In this document: positions 9,595 to 21,415 of the stretch, in pieces | Position numbering within the stretch: position 1 is the first letter of the stretch | Layout: every line of letters begins with the position of its first letter | Assembly: GCA_038380435.1 (NCBI GenBank) | Contig: JAWZYU010000013.1 | Coordinates: 63,506,446-63,570,445, forward strand | DNA from: Ryuthela nishihirai | Taxonomy: Eukaryota; Arthropoda; Arachnida; Araneae; Heptathelidae | Direction of reading: 5' to 3' | DNA length: 64,000 nt | The notes under the pieces: model-generated | What the model was told of the DNA's origin: nothing | Databases searched by the model: none | What the model saw: only the letters and a program-made list of their open reading frames with translations | Translations under genes and position numbers: made by a program

Positions 9595-12005
9595 CTGACT
9601 CTGACTTTTGGTGAGGAGTAATAGGCTCTTTTGGTATTGGTAGCTGCAATGGGAATGGGCAACGTCTCCTACAGGTAAGTAAACTCAATGGACTCAGAAT
9701 AACTAACACTTATTAAAACACTGCGACATACAGAAGTACACATGAGTTTCACCCGTTGGGCTCCATAAGAATATGATTGATAATATATTAATTAAGAGCA
9801 AATGGCCTAGTTCTGTTAGGAATACCAGGTCATATAGGGGAGCTGAAATTGGATCTGACCATTATCTTGTTAAAAGTGTCTTGCAACTTAAATTTAAAAA
9901 GTGTTGTGCTAGGGTTAAAAAATTTACTTTTAATACTGAAGCTCTGAAAGACCCAGTTATAGCCAAAGCCTACCATGATAGGTTACTTAGTCATTATGAC
10001 ACTGAAGTTAAGGAAGAATGGGATCATTTTAAACAGGATTTTTTGGAAACTAACAGTACTCTTTTAGGAAAAAAGTAGCAGAGGAGACAGAATTATCTGA
10101 CTGATAAGGCACTTGAGCTTATTTCGGAAAGAAAGAACTGCAGTAATGTCCTTAATCAGTACTCTGTGTCCTAATAGAAAGCATTGCAGAAAACTTAATA
10201 AACGTGTAAAAGATCAGTTAGCTGCTGATGAGAATCTTTGGCTTGATAGCTTGGCTGGCAAAGCCAAGGAAGCAGTTAGACATCACAACAGCAGAGAGCT
10301 GTACCAGATAGTTAATATTTTGTGTGGTAGAAAACGGACAGGTATACTGGGATTGAAGGATAAACAAGGTAAGGTTATGGAAGGTGAGGATTCTGTCATT
10401 TGCTAGGTGGGCTGAGCATTTCAGTGATATTCTAAACAATGTGGTTAGTTCTATTCCCATTGTTTGCAATGATGATATATGCATTGGTGGCTTTAGTGTT
10501 GGCCCTTTAACACAATCTGAAGTTATTTTGGCTGTTTCTAAACTTAAACTTCATATATCCCCAGGGGTAGATGAAATTACTATGGAAATGCTTAGAGCTG
10601 GGAATGTTTCGGTTACCACTTGGATGACTGAAATTTTGAATATCTTTTATGATAAAAGCATGGTTCCTAAGTATTTTACCAGAGCTATTGTTATCCCTAT
10701 TTTCAAAAAAGGTGATCGCAGTTCTTGTGATAACTATAGGGGTATCAGCCTACTCTCTCTTCCAGGTAAATTCTTTCCATGAATGTGCTTAATAGAATTA
10801 AGAATCTGGTTGACAGGCAATTACGTGATGAGCAATGTGGATTCAGAAGTGGTAGGGGATGTGTGGATCAAATATTTTCACTTAGGCAGATTCTTGAGAA
10901 ATGTGTAGAGTTTCAGAAACCTTTGGTTGCTAGCTTTGTTGATTTCAAAAAGGCTTTCAACTCTGTTGATCATCATAATTTGTAGTTTGATTGTGAAATC
11001 ATATGGTGTACAAGACAAATTAGTTAACATAATGAATCTCTATAATAACATTGAGTCATGTGTGAGAGTTGGTAATTCTGGTAGCAATTGGTTTTGCATT
11101 ACTTCTGGTGTTCGACAAGGGTGCATTTTGTCTCCTTTTCTCTTTAGCTTGGTTATTGATTATGTTATGCGAAATTCACTTCAAGGGAAAGATTTTGGCC
11201 TTAAATGGGCTGGAGATACGAAAATTTCTGATTTAGATTATGCTGATGATTTAGCCCTTTTGGCAAATGATGTTGATGAGATGAACTCTTTCATTCGAGC
11301 TGTTGATGAGACTGGTAGTAGAGTAGGTTTGGTTATAAACAGAGAGAAAACTAAAGTGACGAAAATTGGTCAGGCAGGCTGTGATTCAGTTAATCTAAAT
11401 GGTTGCACTTTTGAGCAGGTGTCACAGTTTAATTATCTTGGGAGCTATGTAAGAGATAATGGCGATGTGCGGCATTAGATTAACAGACGAATAGGGATTG
11501 CTGCCGGGACTTTTAAGAATCTATGGAGAGTGTGGAGAAATAGGCGTATACACCTAAAGACTAAAATTAGACTGTATAATAGTTTGGTTCTTTCTAAGGT
11601 TAGTTATGGTAGTGAAAATTGGAGACTTTGTAAACAAGATAACAGGAAACTAGATGCTTTTGATTCCAGATGCTTATGCAGTATCTTGGGCATTAGGTGG
11701 TTCAACTTTGTAACTAATGATGAGGTTAGGCAAAGGAGTTTGCAACCTGCATTAAGCAGCATATTGTGCAGAGAGAGACTCCATTAGTTTGGCCATGTTC
11801 CCCGTATAATTATAGATTGGCGAATAGGGTTAAGAACAGTGTGCCTAAAGGCTTCAGAAAGAGGGGAAGACCTAGGATGCGGTGTGCAGACAATGTCAAA
11901 CAGGACCTTTTCAGAATTGCTGTTCAGTGGCCTGATGCAGTAGATGTAGCTCAGGATAGACTTGCTTGGAGAACTAAATTTCACGGTCTGGTTGGACCTC
12001 TGTAG
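9595..12005 (+). pseudogene. LINE copy 1 linker and reverse transcriptase (broken ORF)
   Basis: After the LTR, the endonuclease C-terminus and linker ('NTRSYRGAEIGSDHYLV' at about 9820; 'SRELYQIVNILCGRKRTG' at about 10290) lead into RT: 'SPGVDEITMEMLRAG', 'VIPIFKKGDRSSCDNYRGISLL', 'DEQCGFRSGRG', 'FVDFKKAFNSVDH', 'GVRQGCILSPFLFSLV' and the catalytic 'LDYADDLALLAN' box (about 11233-11268). The post-RT part has 'NREKTKVTKIG', 'YLGSYVRDNG', 'VSYGSENWRL' and 'RKRGRPRMRCADNVKQDL'. Stops or frame changes occur at about 10076, 10140, 10400, 10780, 10983, 11476 and 11785. It copies LINE RNA into DNA at the nicked target in active relatives. Confidence 0.8.
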
Positions 12006-12054
12006 TCCATGGCTGCTTGAGGAGGAGGATGATGATGATGATGAATGAACTGCT

Positions 12055-13990
12055 GGCAAATTGCAAATAGTTGTATTCTTTCATTCCGTAAATTTAAGAA
12101 GTTGCCTTTCTCACACTCTTCTGTCAAAAGGAGCAGACTGTTGCTACCAGCGGAATCTCTCTTGATCTTGAATTATCTGTATACGCTCTACCACCGTAAT
12201 TTCAAATTTCTGCCATAAACAAATCACTTTCATAATTCGTTAAAAGTTTTGCCTTTCTCATATCTAGTTCCTCTAACAATATAGATTAAAACTGCCTAAC
12301 GAATTAAAAAATAGGAATATACCATTAGCACGAATCCAAAAAAAAAAATTCGAATATCTCTTAAAACAAAACAATTGCGTATCCCACACCCCTGTATGAA
12401 AGGGGTCACTTATCATTGCAAATGTAAAACTACATGACCTTGATATTCTATCATCAAAATTTTAAATTTCTAGAATACATGCATCGTTTGCAACATGTGT
12501 TAAATGTTTGCAATTTTCAACCCTGATTTTGCATTGTGTTTTAATGCGTTGTGAGACTATATTTTCGAGTGAGCCATGAGAATCAAACATGTCACATAAA
12601 GCGGAACGAAGAAAGCTTGCTTAAGAGAAAAACAAATCATGAGAATTCAACCCTTTTCAAAGAAATTTGGCTTTATTCGCGCGTACTTAGGTTTTTTTTT
12701 CTCCAATTTAAAATTAACTCTAATAACAGGCTGAAAAGGAAAAAAAAGATCAGTGTAAAAATATGGTTCGCAAAAAAATTAAAAAGCTGGTGCTTAGGTA
12801 CATAGCAAGAAACGTTTTAGGAGAGGAGAGGGGAAAAATTGCGACGGAAATGAAAAATACAGGCGCAATATTTTTACTTAATTATAATAAGTTTCAAAGT
12901 ACATATAAGAGAATAACAAACCAGATGCAAATAAATGATTACACACCAAAGTTCATTAAATCTTAAACTTAGTTTTTAGCCATCCTACAATTTCGAAGGC
13001 TGGAGACTTGCCCCATCCCCCAAAAAAGATTAATTAAGATAAACTCAGAAACGAACTCGGAGAGAGAAGTTTTCTTCTGGTACATTTCAAAATTTATGGC
13101 CAATGGACATTTTTGGCTATTCTTGATTTTCTGCCTATATGGTGCAAGAAAGGTTCTTTATTTAAAAAAAAATGTGTATATGTATTAAAATTTGACTGCC
13201 AAACCCTACCCTTGGGGCAAACGATGCTTTTCTTCCCAATGGTCGAATGACCAGCGCTCTTCACTACTGATGAAAGGAATCGGCTACTGGGTCGTTTTCA
13301 AATTTTGAAAATGAAAAAAAAAATATGTGAAATATATATCGGTGGAAAATGCAGAAAAAATATTTTAGACATTTTAATTGAACCCAATTTATTGGAATTA
13401 GTAACTTGCATTATCTTTTCTTTGCTGTACTTGTTGCAAATTTTGTTTTTAGCTTAAAACAATAGATAATTGCTGGATAAGATTGTAAGGGGGAAAAAGT
13501 CAAGACAGTATAAAATGGTTTGGCGTTTATCAAATATCTCTCGAAATCTCAGTAAATAATTTAATATTTAAAAAAATCGAGTCTACGATAGCCGTGGTTC
13601 TTCGTATTGATTCTTTTTTGCTTGTATATTGTTATAAAAAACGACAGTGAAAACCACAAATAAAAGGTGAAAAATATTACGTTACATTTGCATAAATTAC
13701 GATCAGAGTTTTGCAAAGATAAAAAAACACACAAAAAGTGTTTTGAAAGAAATTGGAAAAAGTCAGAGTATTTACCTTTATGATGCTTTGTAGTTTTGCT
13801 TGTCTCATTTCAGGATGATTTCTTCTGATTGTCTGATTTCACGATGATACTCTTGCTGTTTGAAAATTAAAATCTGAAATCTTCCACTGACTGTCGGTTC
13901 ACGATATGGAGGTAAAAGACAACTATGCAACTGAAAGATTTTAATCCTCTTTCAATTTTCTTAAGGGTTAATGGCTCACCTCCGCAGTCC
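12055..13990. other. Gene-free interval between LINE copy 1 and the Polinton
   Basis: AT-rich, with open frames of 67-84 codons at 12551-12966 of low-complexity Lys/Asn/Ile composition that I do not accept as genes. No terminal repeats or shared families detected. Confidence 0.5.
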
Positions 13991-13996
13991 CCTGCA
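13991..13996. repeat. Polinton target-site duplication, left (CCTGCA)
   Basis: CCTGCA immediately precedes the AGTAGTGTTG terminus and recurs exactly at 28806-28811 immediately after the CAACACTACT terminus. Six-bp duplications are the known product of Polinton integrases. Confidence 0.9.
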
Positions 13997-14290
13997 AGTA
14001 GTGTTGTCGCAACCCAGGTCATCCCCACGCACTGTGCTTTTCCCCTTTGACGTCACCGGTTGGACTTTGACCCCCATGTCGGAACTGTCTACGTTGACTT
14101 CTCAGATTGAACTTTGACCCCTATGTTGCAACCGCCCTGGACTTTGACCCCTGTGTCGCAACTGTCCACGTTGCCTTCTCAGATTGAACTTTGACCCCTA
14201 TGTCGCAACCGCCCTGGACTTTGACCCCTATGTAGCAACCACCCACGTTACCTTCTCAGAATGAACTTTGACCCCTAGGTCACAACCGAC
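13997..14290 (+). repeat. Polinton left terminal inverted repeat with internal tandem units
   Basis: The first about 110 bp (to GTTGGACTTTGACCCC) match the right end almost base for base. Inside lie repeats built on TTTGACCCCTATGTCGCAAC, with ACGTTGCCTTCTCAGA spacers; the TTTGACCCC word recurs at about 14076, 14112, 14143, 14190, 14220 and 14267, i.e. alternating steps of about 31 and 47 bp. The right end has only three units, so the left array has expanded. A further motif, ATATTTTAAGCCC, recurs at about 14291, 14326 and 14394. Confidence 0.85.
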
Positions 14291-14479
14291 CATATTTTAA
14301 GCCCTCCCCTCTTCATAGACCACTTATATTTTAAGCCCCCCTTCTCGCATCGTCTCGATTTTTCTTGATTTCAGACCCCCTGGTTGACCACCTATATTTT
14401 AAGCCCTCCCTCTTTAAAGACCCCCTGGTTGATCATCACAAATCAGTTTTTGCGCATTTAATCGGTGTCATCCAACGTC

Positions 14480-15860
14480 CGTACTATTTTTAGTGCGTCT
14501 CCGGTATTTAAAAAAAATTCCTTCCGACAGCATGATTTGATCTAAGTACCTCTGTGTCGATAGCTGGAGCGTTATCGCGCTCGGCTATGCCTTGTTGCTT
14601 GATGATATGGCTTAGATGTGTCTCAAACGGGGTATAGCCCATCGTTATAAATTACGTATCTCTTTATTATGGCTTGAGTTTAATATTTCAGATATTAACC
14701 TAGTACGTTTTTACAACCTTCGTATTTATTTCTTTATTTTAAAATTTTTTTTTAATAGAATGTCCCACAGAATGTCCCACAGAAAATGCCATTGGGTAAA
14801 AAAATTTAATTAAAAAAATCTGTTTTAAAAACTTATTCGTCATTATGTGTGAAAATTTTTTTAAATAAATTATAACTAGCTTTTTTCTGTGTAACCTTCG
14901 TTTATAACCTACATATTTCTTATAATGAACTCCGTTAATGTTGGTTGTCGCATTTTTACTAGAAGAAGGACTATTCTACATTAACTGTTTTAAAAAACTG
15001 TCCCACAGAAAATACCATTGAGTAAAAATTTAATAAAAGGAAAACGACGAAAAAAAAATCTGATTTAAAAACTTATTCGTCATTATGTAAAAAGGGGTAA
15101 TATGGATTGACCTGTATGGGTGTCATAAAAGTCCCGCTTTAGAACAAGTGTTCAGCACCGGAACACGCTTTATTTACAGATGGTTAAGTCCTGCGTTATT
15201 AAAAAATATTAAATGGTGAATCACAAGGGGACCACGATTTATGGTTGGTTTTACCGTCCCTTTGATAAACTCGTTAATCATCAAAAAGTCCTCCTTTCTT
15301 AAAAACGCTACATTAATTAAAACTCTTATCAAATGTTCCGTCCCCCTCATTAACAGTTCCACCCCCCTTTCAAGGACTATCCCGCACTAACTGTTTTAAT
15401 AGAATGTCCCACAGAAAATGCCATTGGGTAAAAAAATTTAATAAAAAAAATCTGTTTTAAAAACTTATTCGTCATTATGTGTGATATGGTCTGGTGACCT
15501 TAAATTGTCCCACACTACAGATCACGTTTTACTGATGGATAGTTAAGTACTGCGCAATTAAAAAATATTTCACTTCTACCCTCATTTGAAATTTTTCCAA
15601 GTCCACTAAACTTTTTTTTGAATGGCATCGAGGGTGTTGCAATTCTTTTACCCATATTTTGCGAGTTCGACCTTTCATCAAATCGTGTGATGGTATTTCG
15701 CAACAAGCAGGATGTGTACGTGACAAGGTCACTTTAATTTCCTTCATTAAAAATAGAATTCCGGTGTTTACATTGTATCTCACGAGGGTGTTATCAGTTA
15801 TTGGTGACCTTGATCATGTCGAAAGACGTATCAAAGGTCATTTATGAGATAACATTTGCC
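14480..15860. repeat. Polinton left non-coding region with threefold direct repeat
   Basis: The block GTCCCACAGAAAATGCCATT...TTTAAAAACTTATTCGTCATTATGT occurs at about 14772-14850, 15000-15090 and 15404-15485. Downstream parts of copies 2 and 3 (a GTTAAGT-CTGCG-ATTAAAAAATATT motif at about 15184 and 15544) also match, so a unit of about 380 bp has been duplicated. Leftward open frames of 60-85 codons (15362-15174, 15783-15529) overlap the repeats. I recognise no protein in them; an accessory gene is possible but unsupported. Confidence 0.55.
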
Positions 15861-15898
15861 TGTATATAAACACAGCACCCTCACTCGCTAAGTCATTC
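15861..15898 (+). promoter_or_regulatory. Core promoter of the Polinton polymerase gene (TATA + Inr)
   Basis: TGTATATAAA at 15861-15870 is followed about 31 bp later by TCATTC (15893-15898), a match to the arthropod initiator consensus TCAKTY. The start codon ATG 15953 lies about 58 nt downstream. The spacing is that of a canonical RNA polymerase II core promoter. Confidence 0.65.
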
Positions 15899-15952
15899 CG
15901 TTCAACTGGTTATCCATCTGCTGTCAGACAGTTTTGTTCTCCGTTGAGAGAG

Positions 15953-18900
15953 ATGTCAACTATTAGAGAAATTGCGTATGCTACCGAGATGGCTGCTGAG
16001 AGGAACGATGTAGCCCGTTCGTTTGAAGATCTTCCTGCCACTGTATTTCCTGCCACTGTATTTGACGGTGTGGTCAAGCGGCCTTCATCACCTGAGGCTC
16101 CAGCATCAAAGCGTGTTTGTCTGCCCGTGCTCCAACTCGGTGGAAAATCGCTTCAAAGGACGAGAAGACTGTCGTTAACAACACGCCATGCTACATCCGT
16201 CGCTGGGCAGGCTGGTGCACATTCCTACGTTCCTGTGAGTCCATTAGATGGATCACTTCCGGGCTCTTCAAGACGTCGTCTCTACAGTGTCTGTTCCGAC
16301 TGTGAGTTCTCCAGTGCCTCACTACACTATCAATAACGTGAGGTGTTTTAATTCAAAGAAGTTCAAGACGCATTCCTCTCAAAGAGTGTTTGCCTCGGAG
16401 GGATGGAAAATATTGAAGCACACGATTTCCTTCCGGTGCTACACTCCCTGCAGGAGAAAATGCTAAGCGATGTGGTGCCCGAAGGCGACTATTGTCACGT
16501 GCGTCTGTGCTTCAGATCGCCAGACTTGGAAAACGCTGTTAATTTAAGTCTAATAAGACGTAATGAACTAACTGCTGAGCGATTCATGACTGCCCTCGAC
16601 AGAGTGATTCAATCTAATGAATCTCTTGGAAGCCACAGCGAGCTGGAATTCGACTTTGTTTGTACTAATCTGGAGCGTGTCGGTCGCGGTGGCGATGGAA
16701 AACGTACTGCACCTGAGACATGTCATCTTGCCAATGTCCAGTCGTTCATTCATAAGAAGGACAGTGTTTTAAGAATCATCAACAACGACCAGATCTGTCT
16801 TACTAGAGCTCTCGTTGTCGCACAAGAGCTCTGCTTAAAAAACAAAGGCCTACCCAACAAGTATGAGAGTGTGCGACATCTGCGTCTCCTGCAAGCGAAA
16901 TTAGCACATCAGCTTCACATGGACGCCGGCATCCCTGTTGCTCCCTGTGGTCTTCCTTGTGAACTTTAGCTTCTTGGAACATCGCTCCCTGTGGACTTTC
17001 AGACGCACCTGGTACAATTTCGCATTATTGTTTATTCCGCCAATAATGGATTTCTACCTATTTTTATCAGCTCCGAAGCCGAGGACAGTCTGTACCTGCT
17101 GTACAACCAAGGGCATTACGATGTCATAACAAAGCCAGCTGGATTTTTTGGCTCTAATAAATTCTGCCCAAAGTGCTTAAAGGCGTATAATCATGGTCAC
17201 ATGTGCAAGGGCACATGCAATCGTTGCCTTTCAGATGATGTCATGCACACTGGGGAACCTCTGCTCTGTACGGTGTGCTGCATGTATTTGCCTGGCGCAG
17301 ATTGCTTCCAAGCACACTTGCTGAAAACTTGCCAGTCGAGACATCGCTGCACCAAATGCTTATGTATTTATGATCCCAAAAAAACGTCACGTCTGCAAGA
17401 GAAAGAAACCAAAATTTGTGGAACCCTACAAAATTACCCCTGTCGAGCAAAGTTACTTATACTTTGATGTGGAGACCGTACAATTTGACGACGGCCTTCT
17501 GAAACCCATCCTGTGCGTTGTAACGTACATGCTGAATGACGACTGAGTCTACGCCTCGTTCCCGGACGTGGATACCTTCATGGACTGGCTTTTAGCCGAA
17601 GAACGCCCCCGGGTTCAGCAGTTCAAGGACGCTACCATTCTCGCCCCCAATTTAAAAGGTTTCGATGGATCATTTGTGATCAGTTACCTTTACAGAAGAT
17701 TTCTAAAGCCTGATCTTATTTTTGATGGCTCAAAAATATTAGGTATCTTTTTACCTGGTCTAAAAATAAGATTTATAGACAGCTTGTCCTTCATCCAAGC
17801 TCCTCTTCGCCCCTTCAGTAAAACATTCATCCTGGAGGCAGTGAAAGGTTTTTTCCCCTTCAAATTTGTGAAGGAGGGAAATTTAAATTATGTGGGTGAC
17901 GTTTCAGACCATCAATATTTTCAACCTGAGGACATGGAGCCTTCAACCTTGACAGAGTTTAACGAGTGGTATGCGACCGCTAGTCTCGAACCCTGGGACT
18001 TTCAACAACAGCTTCTATTCTACTGTAAGGCCGACAGAGAGGTGCTACGCCGTGGAGCGCAAGCTTTCCATGAGGAGTTTCTAGACTTCACAGGTGTGGA
18101 TCCCTTCGCACGGGACCTCAAAATTGCCGGTGCCTGCCTACGTATTTTTCGGGGGAAGTTCCTACGGAAGAAACTCTAGGTGTATGCCCTCCAGAAGGAT
18201 ACTCTGCAAGTAACGACAGGCAGTCATTAAAGGCCCTTGCCTGGTTGGAGTACGAGGCAGTCAAGGACAACATCCAGATACAGACCGCACGTTCCCCCTA
18301 AGGTGAGTACAAGGTTGCTCAGTACAAGTTGGATGGTGTGTGTCATACCACACGCACCTATTACGAATTCTTAGGATGTTTCCACCATTACTGCTTGAAA
18401 TGTTTCCACCCCGGTAAAATGGACACTCGATCCGGAAAACCCTTTGATTTAATGAACACTCAAACCCTGGACCGACTTGAAAAATTAAAAGTTTTGATGG
18501 CGTACTGAGCAGACCTTGGCCACCATGTATAAAACTATCGAACCCATTAGAAGGATCGGCGCTCGAGTTTATCTCTACGGGGGACGTGTAGAGGTATTCT
18601 CCATTTTTCCCTCAGTGGATCAGGGATGTAGCCTTAACTATGTCGATTACAATAGTTTATATCCCTATGTGTGCAAGAAGGCTCCTTTCGGGAAAGGACA
18701 TCCCTTACGGATCACAGGTGATTTCAACCCCGACCTGGACAGTTATTTTGGAATAGCTCACGCCACATTACTCCCCCCCAACGATTTGTTTATCCCTGTA
18801 CTGCAGTACCGAAGTAACGGTAAACTCCTCTTCCCCCTCTGCAGGACCTGCGCCGACGGACAACTGGCGCCCCCTTGCCAACATAACATGAACCAACGCA

Positions 18901-19976
18901 CGCTGACCGGTTCCTGGCCAACATTTGAAGTTTACGCGGCCATGCGCACTGGTTACAAGCTTATTAAATTCCATGACGTGTGGCATTTCAGAGACGTGTT
19001 ACAATATGACCCAGTAACAAAAAAAGGAGGTGTTTATGCCGGGTATATTGACACTTTTCTCGGCCTGAAACAATGATACTCTGGCTTCCCTCCCAATGCC
19101 CAAACTGACCAGGAAAAAGAAGAGTTCTGCGAAGCTTTTTTCCAAGCAGAGTGGGTATGGATCCAACCATCGGAGGTAGTTAAAAACAGTCTCAAAAGAA
19201 CTCTCTCAAAGATAACGCTTAATTCCTCCTGGGGGAAACATGCTTAGAATATGGACCGTACACAGACATCCATTGTGAGCTGTCCAGTGAAATATATGGA
19301 CCTTTTAAACGGTGCCTCTATCACTGTAACTGATATTGTGTCCATCAACGATCAGGCTGTGTTAGTGACGCACAAACCTGTAGTGGACGCCATACCTGCG
19401 AACACACGTGGCAGTTTAATTCTAACTGCCATGGTGACTAGCCACGCCCGCTCAAACTTTATGAGTTGATTTCTAAACTGGGTCCACATGCGTTGTATTC
19501 TGATACAGACTCGGTTATCTTCATCACAAGACCATTCGATAGCTACGTTCCAGCTCAGAATCCCTTTCTCGGTGGATTTGTCGACAAGATAATGACTAAA
19601 TACGGAAGCAATGTACACATAACAGATTACGTCAGTGCCGGGGCGAAGAGTTATGCCCTCCATCTCAGCAACGGTGACGAGATTCTGCACTCCGATGGGG
19701 ATATCTTTAACTAAGAAAAACCGTGAATAATATAATTTCCGTCTCTTAAAGTCCATGGTTTTGGAACAGTCACCATCCACTGAGACTTTCATTTTCCCTT
19801 TCCACCTGATTCGTAGTAAAGTGAATGATACACTTATTAATAAACATATGGTGAAACGATCCAAAGCGAACTTAGATAAACGATATCTCCCCCCCACCCC
19901 CGGCTCAACTGTATCTGTACCTTACGATTACAATGATGTGTCACTTGACACCCTTATAAATCTGATGGATATGTAA
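15953..19976 (+). pseudogene. polB: Polinton protein-primed family B DNA polymerase (pPolB), multiply broken
   Basis: In active relatives this replicates the linear element from terminal-protein-primed ends. The ATG at 15953 follows the promoter. The N-terminal region is Ser/Pro-rich, then 'GDYCHVRLCFRS' (about 16485), then a Cys-rich block 'FCPKCLKAYNHGHMCKG' (about 17162). Exonuclease motifs: I 'YFDVET' (17460-17477), II 'NLKGFDG' (17649-17669), III 'YCKAD' (18021-18035). Polymerase motifs: A 'DYNSLYP' (18645-18665), B 'LNSSWGK' (19218-19238), C 'YSDTDSV' (19496-19516). So every catalytic motif survives, but in-frame stops lie at 16967, 17544, 18299, 19074 and 19245, and frame changes near 16300, 16430, 17380 (an A-run), 18165, 18505, 19455 and 19705. 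About 1,340 codons of original length, typical for the family. Confidence 0.92.
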
Positions 19977-19979
19977 ATA

Positions 19980-20690
19980 TAATATAGTTTCAAGCTATTT
20001 TGTAAATATTTTGTAAATATTTTGTAAAAGTATTTTACAATGTTAATAACGTATTGTTGAAAAAGTATTCAATATCTGTTTTTAAAAAATGTGCGAATCT
20101 AGCATATTGCAGAAGTATTTTTAAATGTGGTTATAAAATGTTAATGGCATATTGCAGAAAAAGGTGCAAATCGAGCATATTTAAGAAATATTTTTAAATG
20201 TGGTTATAAAATGTTAATGGCATATTGCAGAAAACTTGCAAAATCTAGCATATTGCAGAAGTATTTTTAAATCTTAATGGCATATTGCAGAAAAAGGCGC
20301 AAAATCTAGCATATTGCAGAAAAAGGTGCAAAATCTAGCGTATTGCAGAAAAAGAACATATTGCAGAAGTATTTTTAAATAAGGTTATAAAATGTTAATG
20401 GCATATTGCAGAAAAAGGTGCAAAAGCTAACATATTGCAGAAGTATTTTTAAATGTGGTTATAAAATGTTAATAGAATATTGCAGAAAAAGGTGTGAATC
20501 TAATATATTGCAGAAAAAGTATATTAAAATGTGTTTTCAAAAAAAAAGGTGCAAATCGAGTATATTTAAGAAGTATTTTTCAATGTGGTTATAAAATGTT
20601 AATGGCATATTGCAGAAAAAGTATTTTAAAATGTGTCTTTAAAATGATAATAGCGTATTCTGAAAAATATGTAGCTAGCTAGCGCACTGT
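19980..20690 (+). repeat. Minisatellite GCATATTGCAGAA... at the convergence of Polinton transcripts
   Basis: The word ATATTGCAGAA recurs more than a dozen times between about 20102 and 20620. It alternates with AAGGTGCAAAATCTAGC and with GTATTTTTAAATGTGGTTATAAAATGTTAATG, giving composite units of variable length (about 35-95 bp). It lies directly after the polymerase stop codon and opposite the 3' ends of the leftward genes. Confidence 0.8.
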
Positions 20691-21415
20691 CAATCTAAGC
20701 CCCGCAGCCAGGCATGCGAAGCTGTCAGGATCGCCGTAGCATGTTGATTGGCTCTCCTTTGCATGCACTAGCGCCCCCTATTGTACTTCTGGCTTTTGAG
20801 CTGTCAGCGGAAGTCAGTGCTGCTCTCTGCGCGTCTGCACTAGCGCCATCTATCTCATGGATCAGGTTTCTCACTCGGTGTATAATCGAATTGTAAATAT
20901 TGTGAAACCTAGTAGTTTGTAAATATCAGTACTGTTTTATAAGCATTGAATGTTTTACTATAATTATCAATCATTGCCATACTAATGTTTTTCTGTGCAT
21001 TGAAGCTTTTACCATAATTGCCATACTAATGTCTGCATTGAAATATACCCTGCCATTTAGCTTAATAATTAAAAAAAAAAACCAGTCTCTTTATTTTCCA
21101 ATCTTCAACACTATATTTATGTGAGTAAAAAAAATCGGTCAGCAAGATGTTGTTTCTATGGATAAAACCTAATGTTTCAGTGTTGTAAAAAACTAATTCA
21201 CGGAAAGAATGAACAAGAGGCGTATATCAGTTTTAATTTCTTTTATTGGATATCACAAATTTTTAATACATTGTTTTTATCACACATTTTTAATACCTGG
21301 TTTTTTAATACAGAATTTTAATACACGGTTTTTATCACATATTTTTAACACAAGTCCAAGTATACAAGTCTTGGAAATACATTGTTTTTTTACAGAAGTC
21401 TTCAAACATATATCT
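20691..21415. other. Polinton convergent intergenic region
   Basis: About 700 bp. A GC-richer patch at 20700-20880 contains two CTAGCGCC(C/A)... words (CACTAGCGCCCCCTA at about 20768 and CACTAGCGCCATCTA at about 20838). The rest is AT-rich, with ATTTTTAATAC-type repeats at 21260-21350. No gene seen. Confidence 0.5.

Larger units (their letters stand above)
7342..12043 (+). mobile_element. APE-type LINE (RTE/CR1-like), full-length copy 1 with nested solo LTR
   Basis: A non-LTR retrotransposon with an AP-endonuclease then reverse transcriptase order. The 5' boundary GGTCTGTAAATgGTAGCTAGGTA is shared with copy 3 (ends at 62004), and the 3' boundary is a (GAT)n tail at about 12020-12043. About 580 bp of untranslated leader precede the first coding homology. 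Related copies in this window are 50010-53377 (+) and 57402-62004 (-). After removing the 1.14-kb insertion at 8455-9594, the element is about 3.56 kb. Coding frames are interrupted, so this copy could not retrotranspose by itself. The tail type favours RTE or CR1-like clades; the clade needs a phylogeny. Confidence 0.85.

Noticed and set aside
12551..12966. Two overlapping open frames (84 and 67 codons)
   Set aside because: Low-complexity Lys/Asn/Ile composition in AT-rich DNA, with no promoter, family or repeat support.
16991..17467. A separate zinc-finger gene with several Cys pairs
   Set aside because: It is in frame with the preceding polymerase segment across one stop, and the Cys block is part of the Polinton PolB N-terminal region.
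19980..20690. CRISPR-like array
   Set aside because: Unit length varies, spacers are themselves repeated, and the setting is a eukaryotic transposon; it is a minisatellite.
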